This document shows positions 10,691 through 20,332 of a stretch of 64,000 nt of DNA, one piece after another (positions within the stretch are counted from its first letter, which is position 1; each line of letters starts with the position of its first letter). Position numbers and translations under genes: made by a program. The notes under the pieces were generated by a model that made no database searches, was not told the DNA's origin, and was given only the letters and a program-made list of their open reading frames with translations. This DNA is from Neurospora tetraspora (Eukaryota > Ascomycota > Sordariomycetes > Sordariales > Sordariaceae): assembly GCF_033439725.1 (NCBI RefSeq), contig NW_026944392.1:62001-126000 (forward strand). The letters run 5' to 3'.

Positions 10691-11249
10691 TTGTGTAGGA
10701 GGCAATGCATGAAAAGAAAACTGTAATTATTTTCTAGACATGGCTTTTCTGCCAGGGCCCTAGAAGCCACAAGTATAGAGTGTAGAGGCAACCTTCTATA
10801 CTTTTAGTGACTTAAAGGCCACCAGGTTGAAGGCGTGCATTTACTAGCGAAGGCCTATATTTGATCGTAAAGGCCGACATTGTCGGAATAGCTTCAAAAA
10901 GTTCGTCACGAACAGGAATCGAATAGAGAATATCATGCATACAATTGAAAACCAAGAACTACTTCAAGAACCGCTTGTCCACTGAGCCAATTAGTTCCTA
11001 TATTTATGGGGGAAAGGGTTAGTTCTTTCTGTTTATAAAGGGGAAGTGAGGTGTTTGGGGAGGAAGGTAGGACTTTGAGACTTTGAGACTTGAGGTAATC
11101 TCGACCTTCGGACCCGAGCCAGCTCCAAAACCAAGGACACTGTACTATAGCGCTTATCCCCTGAAGGAAACATGGTTTGTCTGAGGAACAAGGCTTGTGC
11201 CTGCCTTTTGTCCAAGAAGGACAACCCATGTCACGAAACGCATTTTCCC
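10691..11249. other. Intergenic between fragment E' and unit D
   Basis: About 560 bases with no supportable gene. Short open frames on the minus strand (10,933-11,229) show no family features. I found no repeat of this DNA elsewhere in the window. The unit D flank begins near 11,250. Confidence 0.4.
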
Positions 11250-11568
11250 ACTACGGTTATTTCTTGTTTACGTCTTCCTTCGGATCTCTCTGCCTAGTTT
11301 CTTTAAGGACGAAACTGTCTGTTGTGCGCGTGGTGAATTAACTACCTCTACTGTGGTAGACGGGAGGGAGGCACTGAGATCCAATCCGTCAATGAGTGAA
11401 TGGAGGGCTAGGAGACAGGGTAAAGTCACTCGATCTCGAGATAAGGCTTAATCTTGAAGTTTTCTCAGTCTCAACTGCCTTGGGGCGGGTATAGTAAACG
11501 AGAAATCTAAGGTACCTCTAATATAGGGAGGGAGCTTGGTAAAGTGATCGAACATGGTGAATTTGTTT
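11250..11568 (+). repeat. Left part of the duplicated 5' flank of copy D
   Basis: Similar to 7,870-8,270 upstream of copy A: GACGAAA, the GCGCG-TGGTGAATT block, GTAGACGGGAGG, a GATCTCGAAG-like block and GTGATCGAACATG follow in the same order. The flank is interrupted at 11,568 by the Mutator-like element and resumes at 14,617 with TTTGCACTCC, the counterpart of TTCGCTCC in copy A. Confidence 0.6.
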
Positions 11569-14500
11569 GAGTAATCCTACCCGCACCCATCCTAAATCTA
11601 CACGCACCCTCCCCCACCCAGAAATGTGGGTCGTGCAGCTGGATGACAGCTAACATTGAAAATCCCGTTTTTACCCACTAAATTTCGTATTTTCAATGCA
11701 CGCCAACATTCCTGTAACTTAGTTATTTTTTTCGCTTATTTTCATATCACTATTTGTACGCATTTGTACATTATATATCAACAACTATATTAATAATTAC
11801 CTCAATGTACGTAATCTTATTTAAATTAATTAATTTTCATCGCTTTCAGTCGATAATATTAAATTAGATATCTTCGCAATCGCACAACTAAAAATAACGT
11901 CGCCGCCGTCGTACTTCCTCCTCTTCCTCCTCTTCGTCGTCATCGTCGTCCGCCGCCTCGACCCCTCCCAATAAGTAAGAGTAAATTATACCAGCCGACG
12001 ATACATTCTTTACAATGGCGCCTACCCCCAATTTTTATAGCGTTTACAAATAGTTAATTAATTTATATCGCTACTATTACTTTAGTATTATTACCTAGCG
12101 ATTATAGACTTTCGAAATAGGATTTAATAAGGTGAAATACTAGAACTACGTATATTAATGTAATTACACTCAACCTAAATAATACTTAAAAGACAACCTG
12201 TATAAAAAGCGCTATATTACCTTACGTAAAATCGCGTAAGACTATCCCTTTTGAATCGTCGTTTAATTTTTAAAAAAGAACGGTCGTACTTAAAATATAC
12301 GGCCGTTAAGCCTTATATATTAAAGCTATAGGTTATTAGAATATTTATATAATTACTTTATATTTCGAATAAGGGTTACTAATTTAGACTAATTAAAATA
12401 TATTAATAGTTTGCTTCGATAATATAATTTAACCGTTCCCTCTATCTATACTAATATTAAAAAACACTACCCCAGCCTATATTTTACCTTTAAAACTTTA
12501 AATAATTAGTATTAATTCTTACAATAAGGGGATAGGAATGGCTACGCTGATACTTAAACTTTTAGTAGGAAATTAATCTTTAATATAATAATAGTATTTA
12601 AAATTAAGGAATTTAATTACTATAGCCATAAGAGGGAAGAATAAGGTATTATATTACGGTACGCTCTCTAAGTTATTGAATTATAATAATTTATATAGAA
12701 GGGTTCTTATATACTTTCTTTATCGATACAACGTATAAAAGTAATTATTATTATATACTATTTATTTAAAGGGTAATTATTATATTAGAGAGGTCGTTTA
12801 TATTAGTATTTTAAGCGGTTATTCATAATGAAAGGGAGAAATGATATATTTAATTAATTAAATCGTTCGAAAAGGCTATTAAAGAATTCGAGATTCCCCT
12901 ACCTACTATACTTATTACTAATAGTAATACTTAATTTATTTTTACTATCGACCGATTTTTACTAAATATTTAATACTAACGTTATACTTAGTATATTAAT
13001 TTTAGCGTCGTTAAATATTTTAAAATAACGATAACGAATTTTAAAGCGATAATAAATATAGTAATAAGGAGTAATCTAGTAAGGAGAGCTCCTATAGCGA
13101 AGACTTTAATAAAGCGGCGGCTTAAGTACAAAGAGAAGCCCTTAATTAATATAATTAAATTGATATCGAACGGTTGTACTATATATATAATAAGGTTAAA
13201 ATAGTTATTAAAATATAGGCTAGGTTAGGTCCGCTCCCTAGGAGGTTTATTAATATTAGAATTGGGTTCTTTTATTTATAGTAATATATAATTTACTCTT
13301 CGTTTGAATCGAACTTTAATAACGCGTAGTTTTTCTTCTATTATTGATTTAAAATAGTATAAGAGGCTATTATTAAATAAATTAAATTCGAATTTATTCT
13401 TTATAAGTTAGAGTAGACTAATTATTATACGAAATAATATTTTAATTGCGGGCAACGTACTATATCGATAAATAAATCTAATAATAATTTATTGAAGTCG
13501 TATAAATGATTAATTCGTAGTAGGTTAATTAACCTCTACAAGGCCGTTATTACCTATATCGTTATTCGCTAGGAACTCTTTAATTAAAAATTAACCTCTT
13601 TAGCAATTTGCGTACGTACTACGTAAATAGGACCCAACTATACCTAGCTTAATACTATTACTATGGAAATAACCTCTTAGGGGGTGGATTTGTTTAATAG
13701 GTAATATTAATAATTAAAAGCGACCCTCCCTAATATTCGATACCCTAATAGCAATCGTTTGTAGCCCTATTCAAATAATTTTCGAACCTAATACAGGCTC
13801 CCTTATACTTATAAAATAAAAGCTGCTTACTAAATTAATAAAATAGTCTTAGTTACTAAGGTGGATTATTACCCCTTTTAGTATTTTATTTAACGATATA
13901 TAAAGTCCCCTTATTATTAATCCGAGCCTCCTTATATTAATTTACGTAATAGGACGTAGTAGATAAATATTTATAATTTTGCTTAGCCGCTAAGGGGGTA
14001 TATAAACGTCGTCCTCTTAAATAGGGCGGTCTATTTAGCGACGAAGCTATTTTGCTAATTAAGTTACTTACTTAAGCGACTAAGAAAAAGAATAAAGCAA
14101 AAGGATTACGCGGTAAGTTTAAGAATATTTAACCTATACGAGCTTTAGTGCGGTACGATTATTCCTAATATGAGGCGGGGCTTAATATTAAGTAGTTAAA
14201 TATTTAAGACGAGGTATATAGTTGTATTGAGGTAGCCGACGACGAGGAGGATAAGGAGGATGAGGAGTTAGGTAGATATTAGGAGGAGAGAGTTCGAAAG
14301 GTATAGCGGGCGCCTATTAAAATATCCTCTGAACTTTCCTCCCTTAATAGCGATTTTAAATTTAATAACTAATATAGCGAATAAAATAATTAATATATAG
14401 CATTTTATACTAATTATTATAAATATATTACGAGATTTGAGTGAGTTATAGGGAAGAATCATTAAGGGGGTTATATGGTTGGGTGATTTAGCTTGAATGC

Positions 14501-14616
14501 GATACGATATTTAAAATAGGTAAGAATACCGCCAAAACCCTATATTTTATATAATAGCTGACATTTGGGTGGGGAGGGTGCGTGTAGATTTGCCCTGGGT
14601 GCGGGTAGGATTACTC
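11569..14616 (+). mobile_element. Mutator-like (MULE) transposon with intact TIRs, RIP-mutated inside
   Basis: A 3,048-bp DNA transposon. Its left end, 11,569-11,620, starts GAGTAATCCTACCCGCACCC and is an inverted repeat of the right end, 14,566-14,616, over about 51 bases. The host octamer ATTTGTTT is directly duplicated at 11,561-11,568 and 14,617-14,624. The interior is AT-rich and full of stops. In the plus strand near 12,700-13,010 the DDE core of a MULE transposase is still readable: FIDTTYKSNYYY, then IPLPTILITN, then a degraded WHIN-like segment. Eight-bp duplications and long TIRs fit MULEs, which usually duplicate 8-11 bp. A cysteine-containing stretch near 13,440 and an acidic tail near 14,230 may be the C-terminal part. 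No intact transposase remains. It was inserted about 445 bp upstream of the start codon of copy D. Confidence 0.85.
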
Positions 14617-15061
14617 ATTTGTTTGCACTCCGTGGCTGCTGATCAGTTCTATCCTGTATTTTCTTCTCTTCACCAGTGAGCCTTCACACTTCACGGGGAG
14701 AAACGAGTTTACTATAGATCTAAGGAGCCATTCACCTCGATTCATGGGATTGCCCATATCCAGACGAAGCAGTCCAAGCTCGTCACAATATCTTCGATAA
14801 ATTTACCTCCGGGAGATATAAATAACCCCTTTGTTCTACCAGTTCAACTTCCTCCACTAGACAACCCAACAAGCAGACAAGCAAGAACAGATCCAAGCCT
14901 CCAAAAAGCCTCAGCAGTACACACAAACTAGTAAGCCATTCCCACCATAACAAACCTAACCCAACCTCCACATCACCACGAGCGACTAGGAAGCACTACC
15001 ACCCCCATCAACAGAACCCCCAGAACCAAACCAAACCACCAAAACAGCACAAAAATCCAAA
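14617..15061 (+). promoter_or_regulatory. Core promoter and leader of cysteine-rich gene D
   Basis: The right part of the duplicated flank. The 14-mer CGAAGCAGTCCAAG lies at 14,765-14,778 and TATAAATAACCCC at 14,817-14,829, followed by CTACCAGTTCAAC and the CA-rich leader shared with A and B. The transposon immediately to the left leaves this core untouched, so copy D may still be expressed, with altered distal control (inference). Confidence 0.6.
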
Positions 15062-15400
15062 ATGTGCAAATACGGCATCGAATACAGGTTCTGCCGCACC
15101 GGCAACCGCTGCCCCGGTGGCTACGGCCTCTACCAAACCCCTCGCCGCTGTTACGCGGAAAGAAACAACACGCGGAACTGCTACCGAATCTCGACCTGTC
15201 CCGGTTATTTCGCATATGACCCGCGGTTGGATAAGTTTGAGGTGGTGGGAGAGTGTGGGATGTGCCAAATGGACCGGCAAATGCGGGGCTACCGTAACCG
15301 CTGTATCAGATTCCGACATGGCAGAAGAGGACCCGAATGCCACATAAAAGCTCAGGGGATTTGGGGATGGCGTGCGGGTTTCGGAAGTGTATCGGCGTGA
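15062..15400 (+). CDS. Small cysteine-rich CCCY-motif protein, copy D
   Basis: A 112-residue protein starting MCKYGIEYRFCRTGNRCPGG. Cys2, Cys11 and Cys17 again have C-x8-C-x5-C spacing, and Tyr21-Gly22 takes the place of the CCCH His. It is the clearest full sister of copy A: roughly three quarters of bases agree by eye over the shared coding part. Middle cysteines include C-x5-C (NCYRISTC), and the CxxC knuckle is ECGMC. Unlike A, which stops soon after the knuckle, D runs on for about 35 residues, with two more cysteines and an Arg-rich RFRHGRRG stretch. No signal peptide. The start is the conserved Met-Cys. Function is unknown. Confidence 0.72.
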   Translation: MCKYGIEYRFCRTGNRCPGGYGLYQTPRRCYAERNNTRNCYRISTCPGYFAYDPRLDKFEVVGECGMCQMDRQMRGYRNRCIRFRHGRRGPECHIKAQGIWGWRAGFGSVSA

Positions 15401-15764
15401 AGGGAAGGGAAGGGGAGGAATGAAAAGGGGGGAAGATTCGAGGGTCAGAAGAGGTGGAAATTCAGGTTGAGAGTTGAAGGATCTGGTGAGAAGGGATAAG
15501 CTGAAGATGACAGGAGAAGGCAACTTACCTTAATGGATACCTCTATGGATGGGAGATGGAGGGAAAGACCCTGGTGGAAAAAAAGGAAAGGATGGTGGGA
15601 ATCATCAGGGAGGAATGTTTGGAAGAAACAACGTTGAGATTCGAGAGACCAAGATGAATCTCAAGTTCTCAAAGTCACTTCATGAACCATAATGCAAACA
15701 AGTGAATGAGCCACTTAAGAGGTCAAATCAGCTTCGGAACTCAAAGTGTTGAACTACTGCAGTG
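15401..15764 (+). repeat. 3' flank of copy D
   Basis: The first 240 bases are homologous to the 3' flank of copy A, sharing AATGAAAAGGGGGGAAGATT and a GGGAAAGACCCTGG block. The remainder up to the MITE is ordinary intergenic DNA. No gene is seen. Confidence 0.55.
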
Positions 15765-15772
15765 TCAACGTC

Positions 15773-16105
15773 CAGCGCTTGAAATAACTCAACTCAACTC
15801 AACTCGGGGGTTCGAGTTAGTTGAGTGGGTCAACTCGAGATCTCGAGTTGAGTCGAGTTGAGTCGAGTAAGTTGCCAAACGGTGGGGCCATATAAAATCC
15901 CGGGGGACCCCTTCTAGAATCCGGTCCCCGGGCAATTTTACTACCAAAAAAAATTCTGCCGGTTTGCCAAGAAGGCGGCCAACTCGGTAACTCAACTCGA
16001 GGGTCCCGAGTTGAGTTGCAACTCTAGCCGAAACCCCCAAGTTGAGTCGAGTTGAGTTGAGTCGAGTCGAGTTGAGTTATATAAGTTGAGTTATTTCAAG
16101 CGCTG
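15773..16105. mobile_element. hAT-like MITE 1
   Basis: A 333-bp non-coding element with 22-bp perfect terminal inverted repeats starting CAGCGCTTGAAATAACTCAA. It is flanked by the direct octamer TCAACGTC at 15,765-15,772 and 16,106-16,113. An 8-bp duplication with a CAG-type terminus fits the hAT superfamily. The interior holds many GTTGAGT/GTCGAGT units in both orientations and a central AATTTTACTACCAAAAAAAA stretch, shared in inverse form with the MITE at 17,497. It encodes no protein and would need a transposase supplied in trans. Confidence 0.85.
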
Positions 16106-16289
16106 TCAACGTCACGAACGAGGACGGGCGGTCTAACATCTTTTTCAGTGACACATCCGACGTACAATCTCCCTTGAAGACAACGTCAGGTACAGAGACA
16201 ACTCGACGCCGTAGCAAGTGACTTAAACTCAGCACCTTCACCCATTATCCCATAGCCCCCCCCGACTCCAATATACCACTCAGCCCACC

Positions 16290-16565
16290 ATGTGCTATTA
16301 CTACCACGAATACAAATACTGCCGGAATTCTTCCTCCTGTCCAGCCGGCTACGGTCGAATCAACTCGGCCGGAGAACTTAACAAGCGGTTTTTCGGATGG
16401 GAAGTCCGCACAGTCAAATGCTTACTTGCTCAAGGGGGAACTTCGGGCTTATCGACTTCGTGTTCGAGTGGTGGGTTTGCAAAGTATGAGAAGTGGCGGG
16501 ATTGTAACACTGTTACTGAGTGTTGTTGGAGGTGTTTGAATGCCGGAGTAAGCTGGAAGACATGA
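16290..16565 (+). CDS. Small cysteine-rich CCCY-motif protein, copy E
   Basis: A 91-residue protein starting MCYYYHEYKYCRNSSSCPAG. Cys2, Cys11 and Cys17 give C-x8-C-x5-C, and Tyr21-Gly22 replaces His-Gly. The spacing between the middle cysteines is longer than in the sisters because of a Gly/Ser-rich insert (GGTSGLSTSCSSGG). The end carries WRDC and a CCWRC knuckle before LNAGVSWKT. The upstream DNA is not a copy of the A/B/D promoter. Its 3' half and downstream region exist a second time, inverted and truncated, at 10,350-10,690. No signal peptide. Function is unknown. Confidence 0.72.
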   Translation: MCYYYHEYKYCRNSSSCPAGYGRINSAGELNKRFFGWEVRTVKCLLAQGGTSGLSTSCSSGGFAKYEKWRDCNTVTECCWRCLNAGVSWKT

Positions 16566-16931
16566 CCACTTCTGCGAGGGAGCTTTTTAGGATGTAGAAG
16601 GGGAGGACATGAGAGGGGGTAAAGGGAAGAAAAATGGAAACCAGAATATACAGGCATGGGAAAAGAAAAGGAATTCTTAAGGGGTAGATTAACCTCAGCG
16701 CAGGTTTAAATGGGCGTCTCGAGTTCTTGAGGCCACCAGACGATGGAATAAGGTCATTGTTGTGACAGGTCGTTCACTACATGTATTCAACATGAGAAGC
16801 AGAAGAACATCAAAACCATCCATGGTGACTTCCAGCAATAGAACGAAGTTTTCGAAGTGATCAAGACCCTAACCTTGACCCAAAAGGCCCATTACCTTCC
16901 TACCAACCGTATCACCGTCACTCTTCCCTTA
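16566..16931. other. Intergenic between copies E and F
   Basis: About 365 bases between two convergent family members, E on plus and F on minus. The first 220 bases are the source or sister of the inverted fragment at 10,350. No gene is seen. Confidence 0.4.
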
Positions 16932-17189
16932 CTAACCATACCTGGCAGCCCTGGCTGCGGCCTTGCAGTGAGGACACAGCTTATCAATCCTTCTCGAGAT
17001 GAAATAGTGATTCATATTCGCCCGCCTGCGGGTAGGGCAGCTGCTTATATCGTCATAGCAGCTGACTATTCTTCTGATGCGCTTGAACCATCGCCGGTAC
17101 AGCACCCCTTGTTCGTCGACCCAGCCATAGCCTGCCGGACAGTCGGCGGCGTTTCGGCAAAAGTGGTGTTCCATGTAGGAGTAGCACAT
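16932..17189 (-). CDS. Small cysteine-rich CCCY-motif protein, copy F
   Basis: An 85-residue protein on the minus strand, starting MCYSYMEHHFCRNAADCPAG. Cysteines lie at 2, 11, 17, 44, 51, 72 and 75, with Tyr21-Gly22 after the third. Position 44 is the same as in copy B, and the C-terminal knuckle is LCPHC. The Cys62 of copy B is not present here. F and G are close sisters, both with EHH before Cys11, GWVD after the finger and CYDD in the middle. The protein is Arg-rich and has no signal peptide. The start is the conserved Met-Cys. Function is unknown. Confidence 0.72.
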   Translation of the reverse strand: MCYSYMEHHFCRNAADCPAGYGWVDEQGVLYRRWFKRIRRIVSCYDDISSCPTRRRANMNHYFISRRIDKLCPHCKAAARAARYG

Positions 17190-17496
17190 GGTGAGTAGTT
17201 ATTAGTCCGTTTAGGCAAGTTGATGTGGGAAAAGCTGGAATTCCGATGGGGGTTGCGAAAAAACTGGGAGACGTACCTGTTGGGAACTGTGTGCTGTTAT
17301 ATGCTCCGTGTTAACATCAACTGCCATCGAACTTGCAATGCATATATGAGTTCATTGACGAACTTGGCTGGTCAGTGATCCATTGAATCCGTTGTTAAAA
17401 GTAGGAGCCGTCAACAACCATGAATCGAATCCTCACAACGCTCAATGCCATTGTGCGCCTGGGTCATGTCCCGGAGGCAGGCCAGGAGGTAGTGAT

Positions 17497-17847
17497 TAGC
17501 GATGTAGATAAATCAAGTTGCCAAACCAAGTTCACGCAATCAAGCAAATACAAGCAATCAAATCGGGGTCTCCCTATAAATCAATCAAGCAACTACAAAT
17601 CTATAATTGATTGAGCTTACTTGGCCGCCCGGTAGAATTTTTTTTTGGTGGTAAAAGTTGTCCTATTTTGCCCATAGTCCGGACTTTCAGGAGCGATGTC
17701 AGGTCAGGGTTAGGGTTTGCTATATACTCCACTTGTCTTGGCAATTACTTGACCAATCAAGTAATTAACCAATTTAACTCTATTACTTGACCCACTCAAC
17801 CAACCTCAAACCTTTGTTTGATTGAACTTAAGTTATCTACATCGCTG
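17497..17847. mobile_element. hAT-like MITE 2
   Basis: A 351-bp non-coding element with ends TAGCGATGTAG and CTACATCGCTG. Near-identical octamers, GTAGTGAT at 17,489-17,496 and GTTGTGAT at 17,848-17,855, form an 8-bp target duplication. It shares with MITE 1 an A/T-rich centre, with GGTAGAATTTTTTTTTGGTGG here against the complement of the MITE 1 centre, and a repetitive interior of CAATCAAG-type units. The two are related but not identical, so they are probably different subfamilies of one hAT-derived family. Confidence 0.78.
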
Positions 17848-17855
17848 GTTGTGAT

Positions 17856-18703
17856 GGGTTGACTTTTGATCGCAAGTTTCCAGTCCATTCATTATCCACA
17901 GATACCCAGAGGTTGAACCCCAGATTTAACCATGATTAAAACATAAGGTCAGGTAGATGACGATAGGTTTCCTTGTATACCCCGGAACCATGGTGTTGCT
18001 TGATGACTTGGGGTGGTTGCCAGTTAGCACTAACAGCTGGGTTCGGCCCACAAGGACGCGTACTGTTAGTGCCAGTGTCCGCACTCGGCATCAATTGTAA
18101 TCTGGAGTGAACGGAAGCATGAATAAATTGATAAATTCAGGATTTCATACCGGTTTCCCGAAACTGAGTCACCGGTTGATTTGTTCTGCGCCGGATGTTG
18201 AGATGTGGAAAATGCAAAAGGAATTTGGAATGAATCAGAATGATAGCGTCAGCATCATCGCTTAAGCGTAGGCGGCAGGCACACCCAGTGGCAACACCGG
18301 TGCAGGGATGCATTGTCTGTACCGAACGAACCTCGCAGCATCGGAGAGGCAAGAAATAAATTACATATGCTGAATACTGAGCCAAAGACTATTTAAACAG
18401 CAAGATCATCTCAAACGCAAACATTCAATAACCTCTTCCAATCCATCTTCGAGTCGTTGTCGAGAACTCACAAACGACCCTAACCCTGAATCTTGAAAAC
18501 AGCCCTACGAACTCCAACCTCTTGGCAAAGCTGGCCGACACCCCGCATTGCGATAAGATAAGGTGAGCTCGCCCCACCAAGAAAATTGCCAGTGGAAGTA
18601 GGGTCCAAGTTCCATGACGCTTTCCATCCTGTCTCCAGCGCCCGTTGCACTTGCCCCCCATCACCACCTGCTAACAACCAACGGAAGCAGACCCGGCAAC
18701 AAG
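17856..18703. other. Intergenic and RIO1 leader
   Basis: About 850 bases between MITE 2 and RIO1. No gene is supported; the minus-strand frames at 18,137-18,385 and 18,425-18,677 look random. The last 300 bases, CA- and CT-rich, are presumably the promoter and 5' leader of the kinase gene. There is an in-frame ATG at 18,614, discussed with that gene. Confidence 0.4.
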
Positions 18704-20332
18704 ATGGCTTCCCAACCAGAACTCACGTCGACCACTCCGGCGACCGACAACCAGAATGTCGACCTCAACAACACCACCGCCCAGCTCGACAACCTTGCGA
18801 TCGAAGAGGAAGACGACGACGACCTCCAAGATGTCTTCGAATCCGACGATGACCTCGACTACGAAGATGGCGGCGCCGACCTGACCAAGTCATACAACCG
18901 CCAACAACAAGGCGCCGGCGGTACCAACTCCCAGCAGTCCCAGGCCCAGGCCCAACAACAAAAACCCACAGCCAACACTTCAGCCCGCGTCGACGACCAA
19001 ATCGCCGCCCTCTCCAAGTTCGCCGGAAAGATCCGCATCGACGCCTTCGACAATGCCTCCGGTCCCGCCGAGCGCAGCAAAGACAAGTCCGACCGCGCCA
19101 CCTCCGAGCTCGTACTCGACCAGCGCACGCGCATGATCCTGCTGCAAATGATCAACCAGGGCTTCGTCTCCGAGATCCACGGTGCCATCAGCACGGGCAA
19201 GGAAGCCAACGTCTACGGTGCTATCCTGCACCCCGAGGATGGCTCGGCTCCCGTACACAGGGCCATCAAGATCTACAAGACGGCCATTTTGGTGTTCAAG
19301 GATCGCGAGAAGTACATCACTGGTGAGCACCGCTTCAAGAGCGGCAGCGAGAAGGGAAACAACAGGAAGATGGTCAAGCTCTGGGCCGAGAAGGAGTTCA
19401 GGAACCTGCGCCGTCTGTACACAGCCGGCATCCCCTGCCCGGAGCCGATCAAGCTCAAGCTCCACGTCCTTGTCATGAGCTTCTTGGGAGATCGCAAGGG
19501 GTGGGCTTACCCCCGTCTGCGCGACGCCCCCATCTCCGGAGACGACGCCGACGAGCAATGGCGCGACCTCTACATCCAACTCCTCGGCCTCATGCGCAAG
19601 CTGTACCAAGTCTGCCGCCTCGTGCACGCCGATTTGTCGGAATACAACATCCTCTATAACAACAAGAAGCTCTACATCATTGATGTTTCTCAATCAGTCG
19701 AGCACGACCATCCCCACTCGCTCGAGTTCTTGCGCATGGATATCAAGAACGTCGGCGATTTCTTCAGGAGAAAGGGCGTCGACACGCTGCCGGACCGCAC
19801 GATTTTCGATTTCATCGTCAACCCCAAGGGGCCGGCGGAGGAACCCGGTATGAAGGAGACCATCGAACAGCTTTACCAGACGAGGGTAGAGGTCGAGGAT
19901 ACCGAGGAGGCCAGGGCCGAGCAGGAGGTCGATAACGAGGTTTTCAGGAACCAGTACATCCCCAAGACGCTGAACGAGGTTTACGATATCGAGAAGGATG
20001 TGGCCAAGGTCAACGAGGGTCAGGGAGAGGATTTAGTGTATAAGAACCTGTTGGCGGATCAGGTGGTGCAAAAGACGGCGGAGGAGGAGGAAGAGGAGGA
20101 TTCCGAGGAGGAGGAAGAGGGCAGCGGTGATGAGGAGGAGGGTAGCGAGGACGAGGATGACGAGAGCCGATTCGAAAAGGGAACACCAAGAGGCAAAAGA
20201 TTCGTCGATAAGGACGAAAAGAAGCAGCATAAGCAGGCGGTTAAGGAGGCCAAGAGGGAGAAGAGGAAAGAGAAGATACCCAAGGCGGTCAAGAAGAAGT
20301 TGGTGAGCAGCAGTTCGAGGAGGAAGCACTGA
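18704..20332 (+). CDS. rio1: Atypical serine kinase RIO1
   Basis: A 542-residue member of the RIO1 family, an atypical kinase/ATPase that acts in late cytoplasmic 40S subunit maturation and cell-cycle progression (family knowledge). Counting from the ATG at 18,704, the sequence shows a disordered acidic leader; the RIO P-loop STGKEANVY at about 163-171; the ATP-anchoring lysine in AIKIYK at about 189; the catalytic loop HADLSEYN at about 308-315; and the metal-binding loop IIDVSQ at about 325-330. The C-terminus has long acidic runs and then a Lys/Arg-rich tail, as usual for fungal RIO1. The frame is open back to an ATG at 18,614 (572 residues), but I prefer 18,704 because its context is better and the acidic family-like N-terminus starts there. 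No introns. It sits between two members of the cysteine-rich family but is functionally unrelated to them. Confidence 0.93.
   Translation: MASQPELTSTTPATDNQNVDLNNTTAQLDNLAIEEEDDDDLQDVFESDDDLDYEDGGADLTKSYNRQQQGAGGTNSQQSQAQAQQQKPTANTSARVDDQIAALSKFAGKIRIDAFDNASGPAERSKDKSDRATSELVLDQRTRMILLQMINQGFVSEIHGAISTGKEANVYGAILHPEDGSAPVHRAIKIYKTAILVFKDREKYITGEHRFKSGSEKGNNRKMVKLWAEKEFRNLRRLYTAGIPCPEPIKLKLHVLVMSFLGDRKGWAYPRLRDAPISGDDADEQWRDLYIQLLGLMRKLYQVCRLVHADLSEYNILYNNKKLYIIDVSQSVEHDHPHSLEFLRMDIKNVGDFFRRKGVDTLPDRTIFDFIVNPKGPAEEPGMKETIEQLYQTRVEVEDTEEARAEQEVDNEVFRNQYIPKTLNEVYDIEKDVAKVNEGQGEDLVYKNLLADQVVQKTAEEEEEEDSEEEEEGSGDEEEGSEDEDDESRFEKGTPRGKRFVDKDEKKQHKQAVKEAKREKRKEKIPKAVKKKLVSSSSRRKH

Noticed and set aside
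11569-14616. hAT assignment for the 3.05-kb element, based on its 8-bp target duplication
   Set aside because: The transposase remnant reads as a MULE DDE domain and the ends are long inverted repeats, so Mutator-like fits better.
8703-17189. Reading the cysteine-rich cluster as secreted antimicrobial or toxin-like proteins
   Set aside because: No copy has a signal peptide or a hydrophobic start; the finger-like spacing and CxxC knuckle fit an intracellular metal-binding protein better.
18980-19693. A 237-codon minus-strand frame
   Set aside because: Antisense to the RIO1 kinase domain; no family signal.
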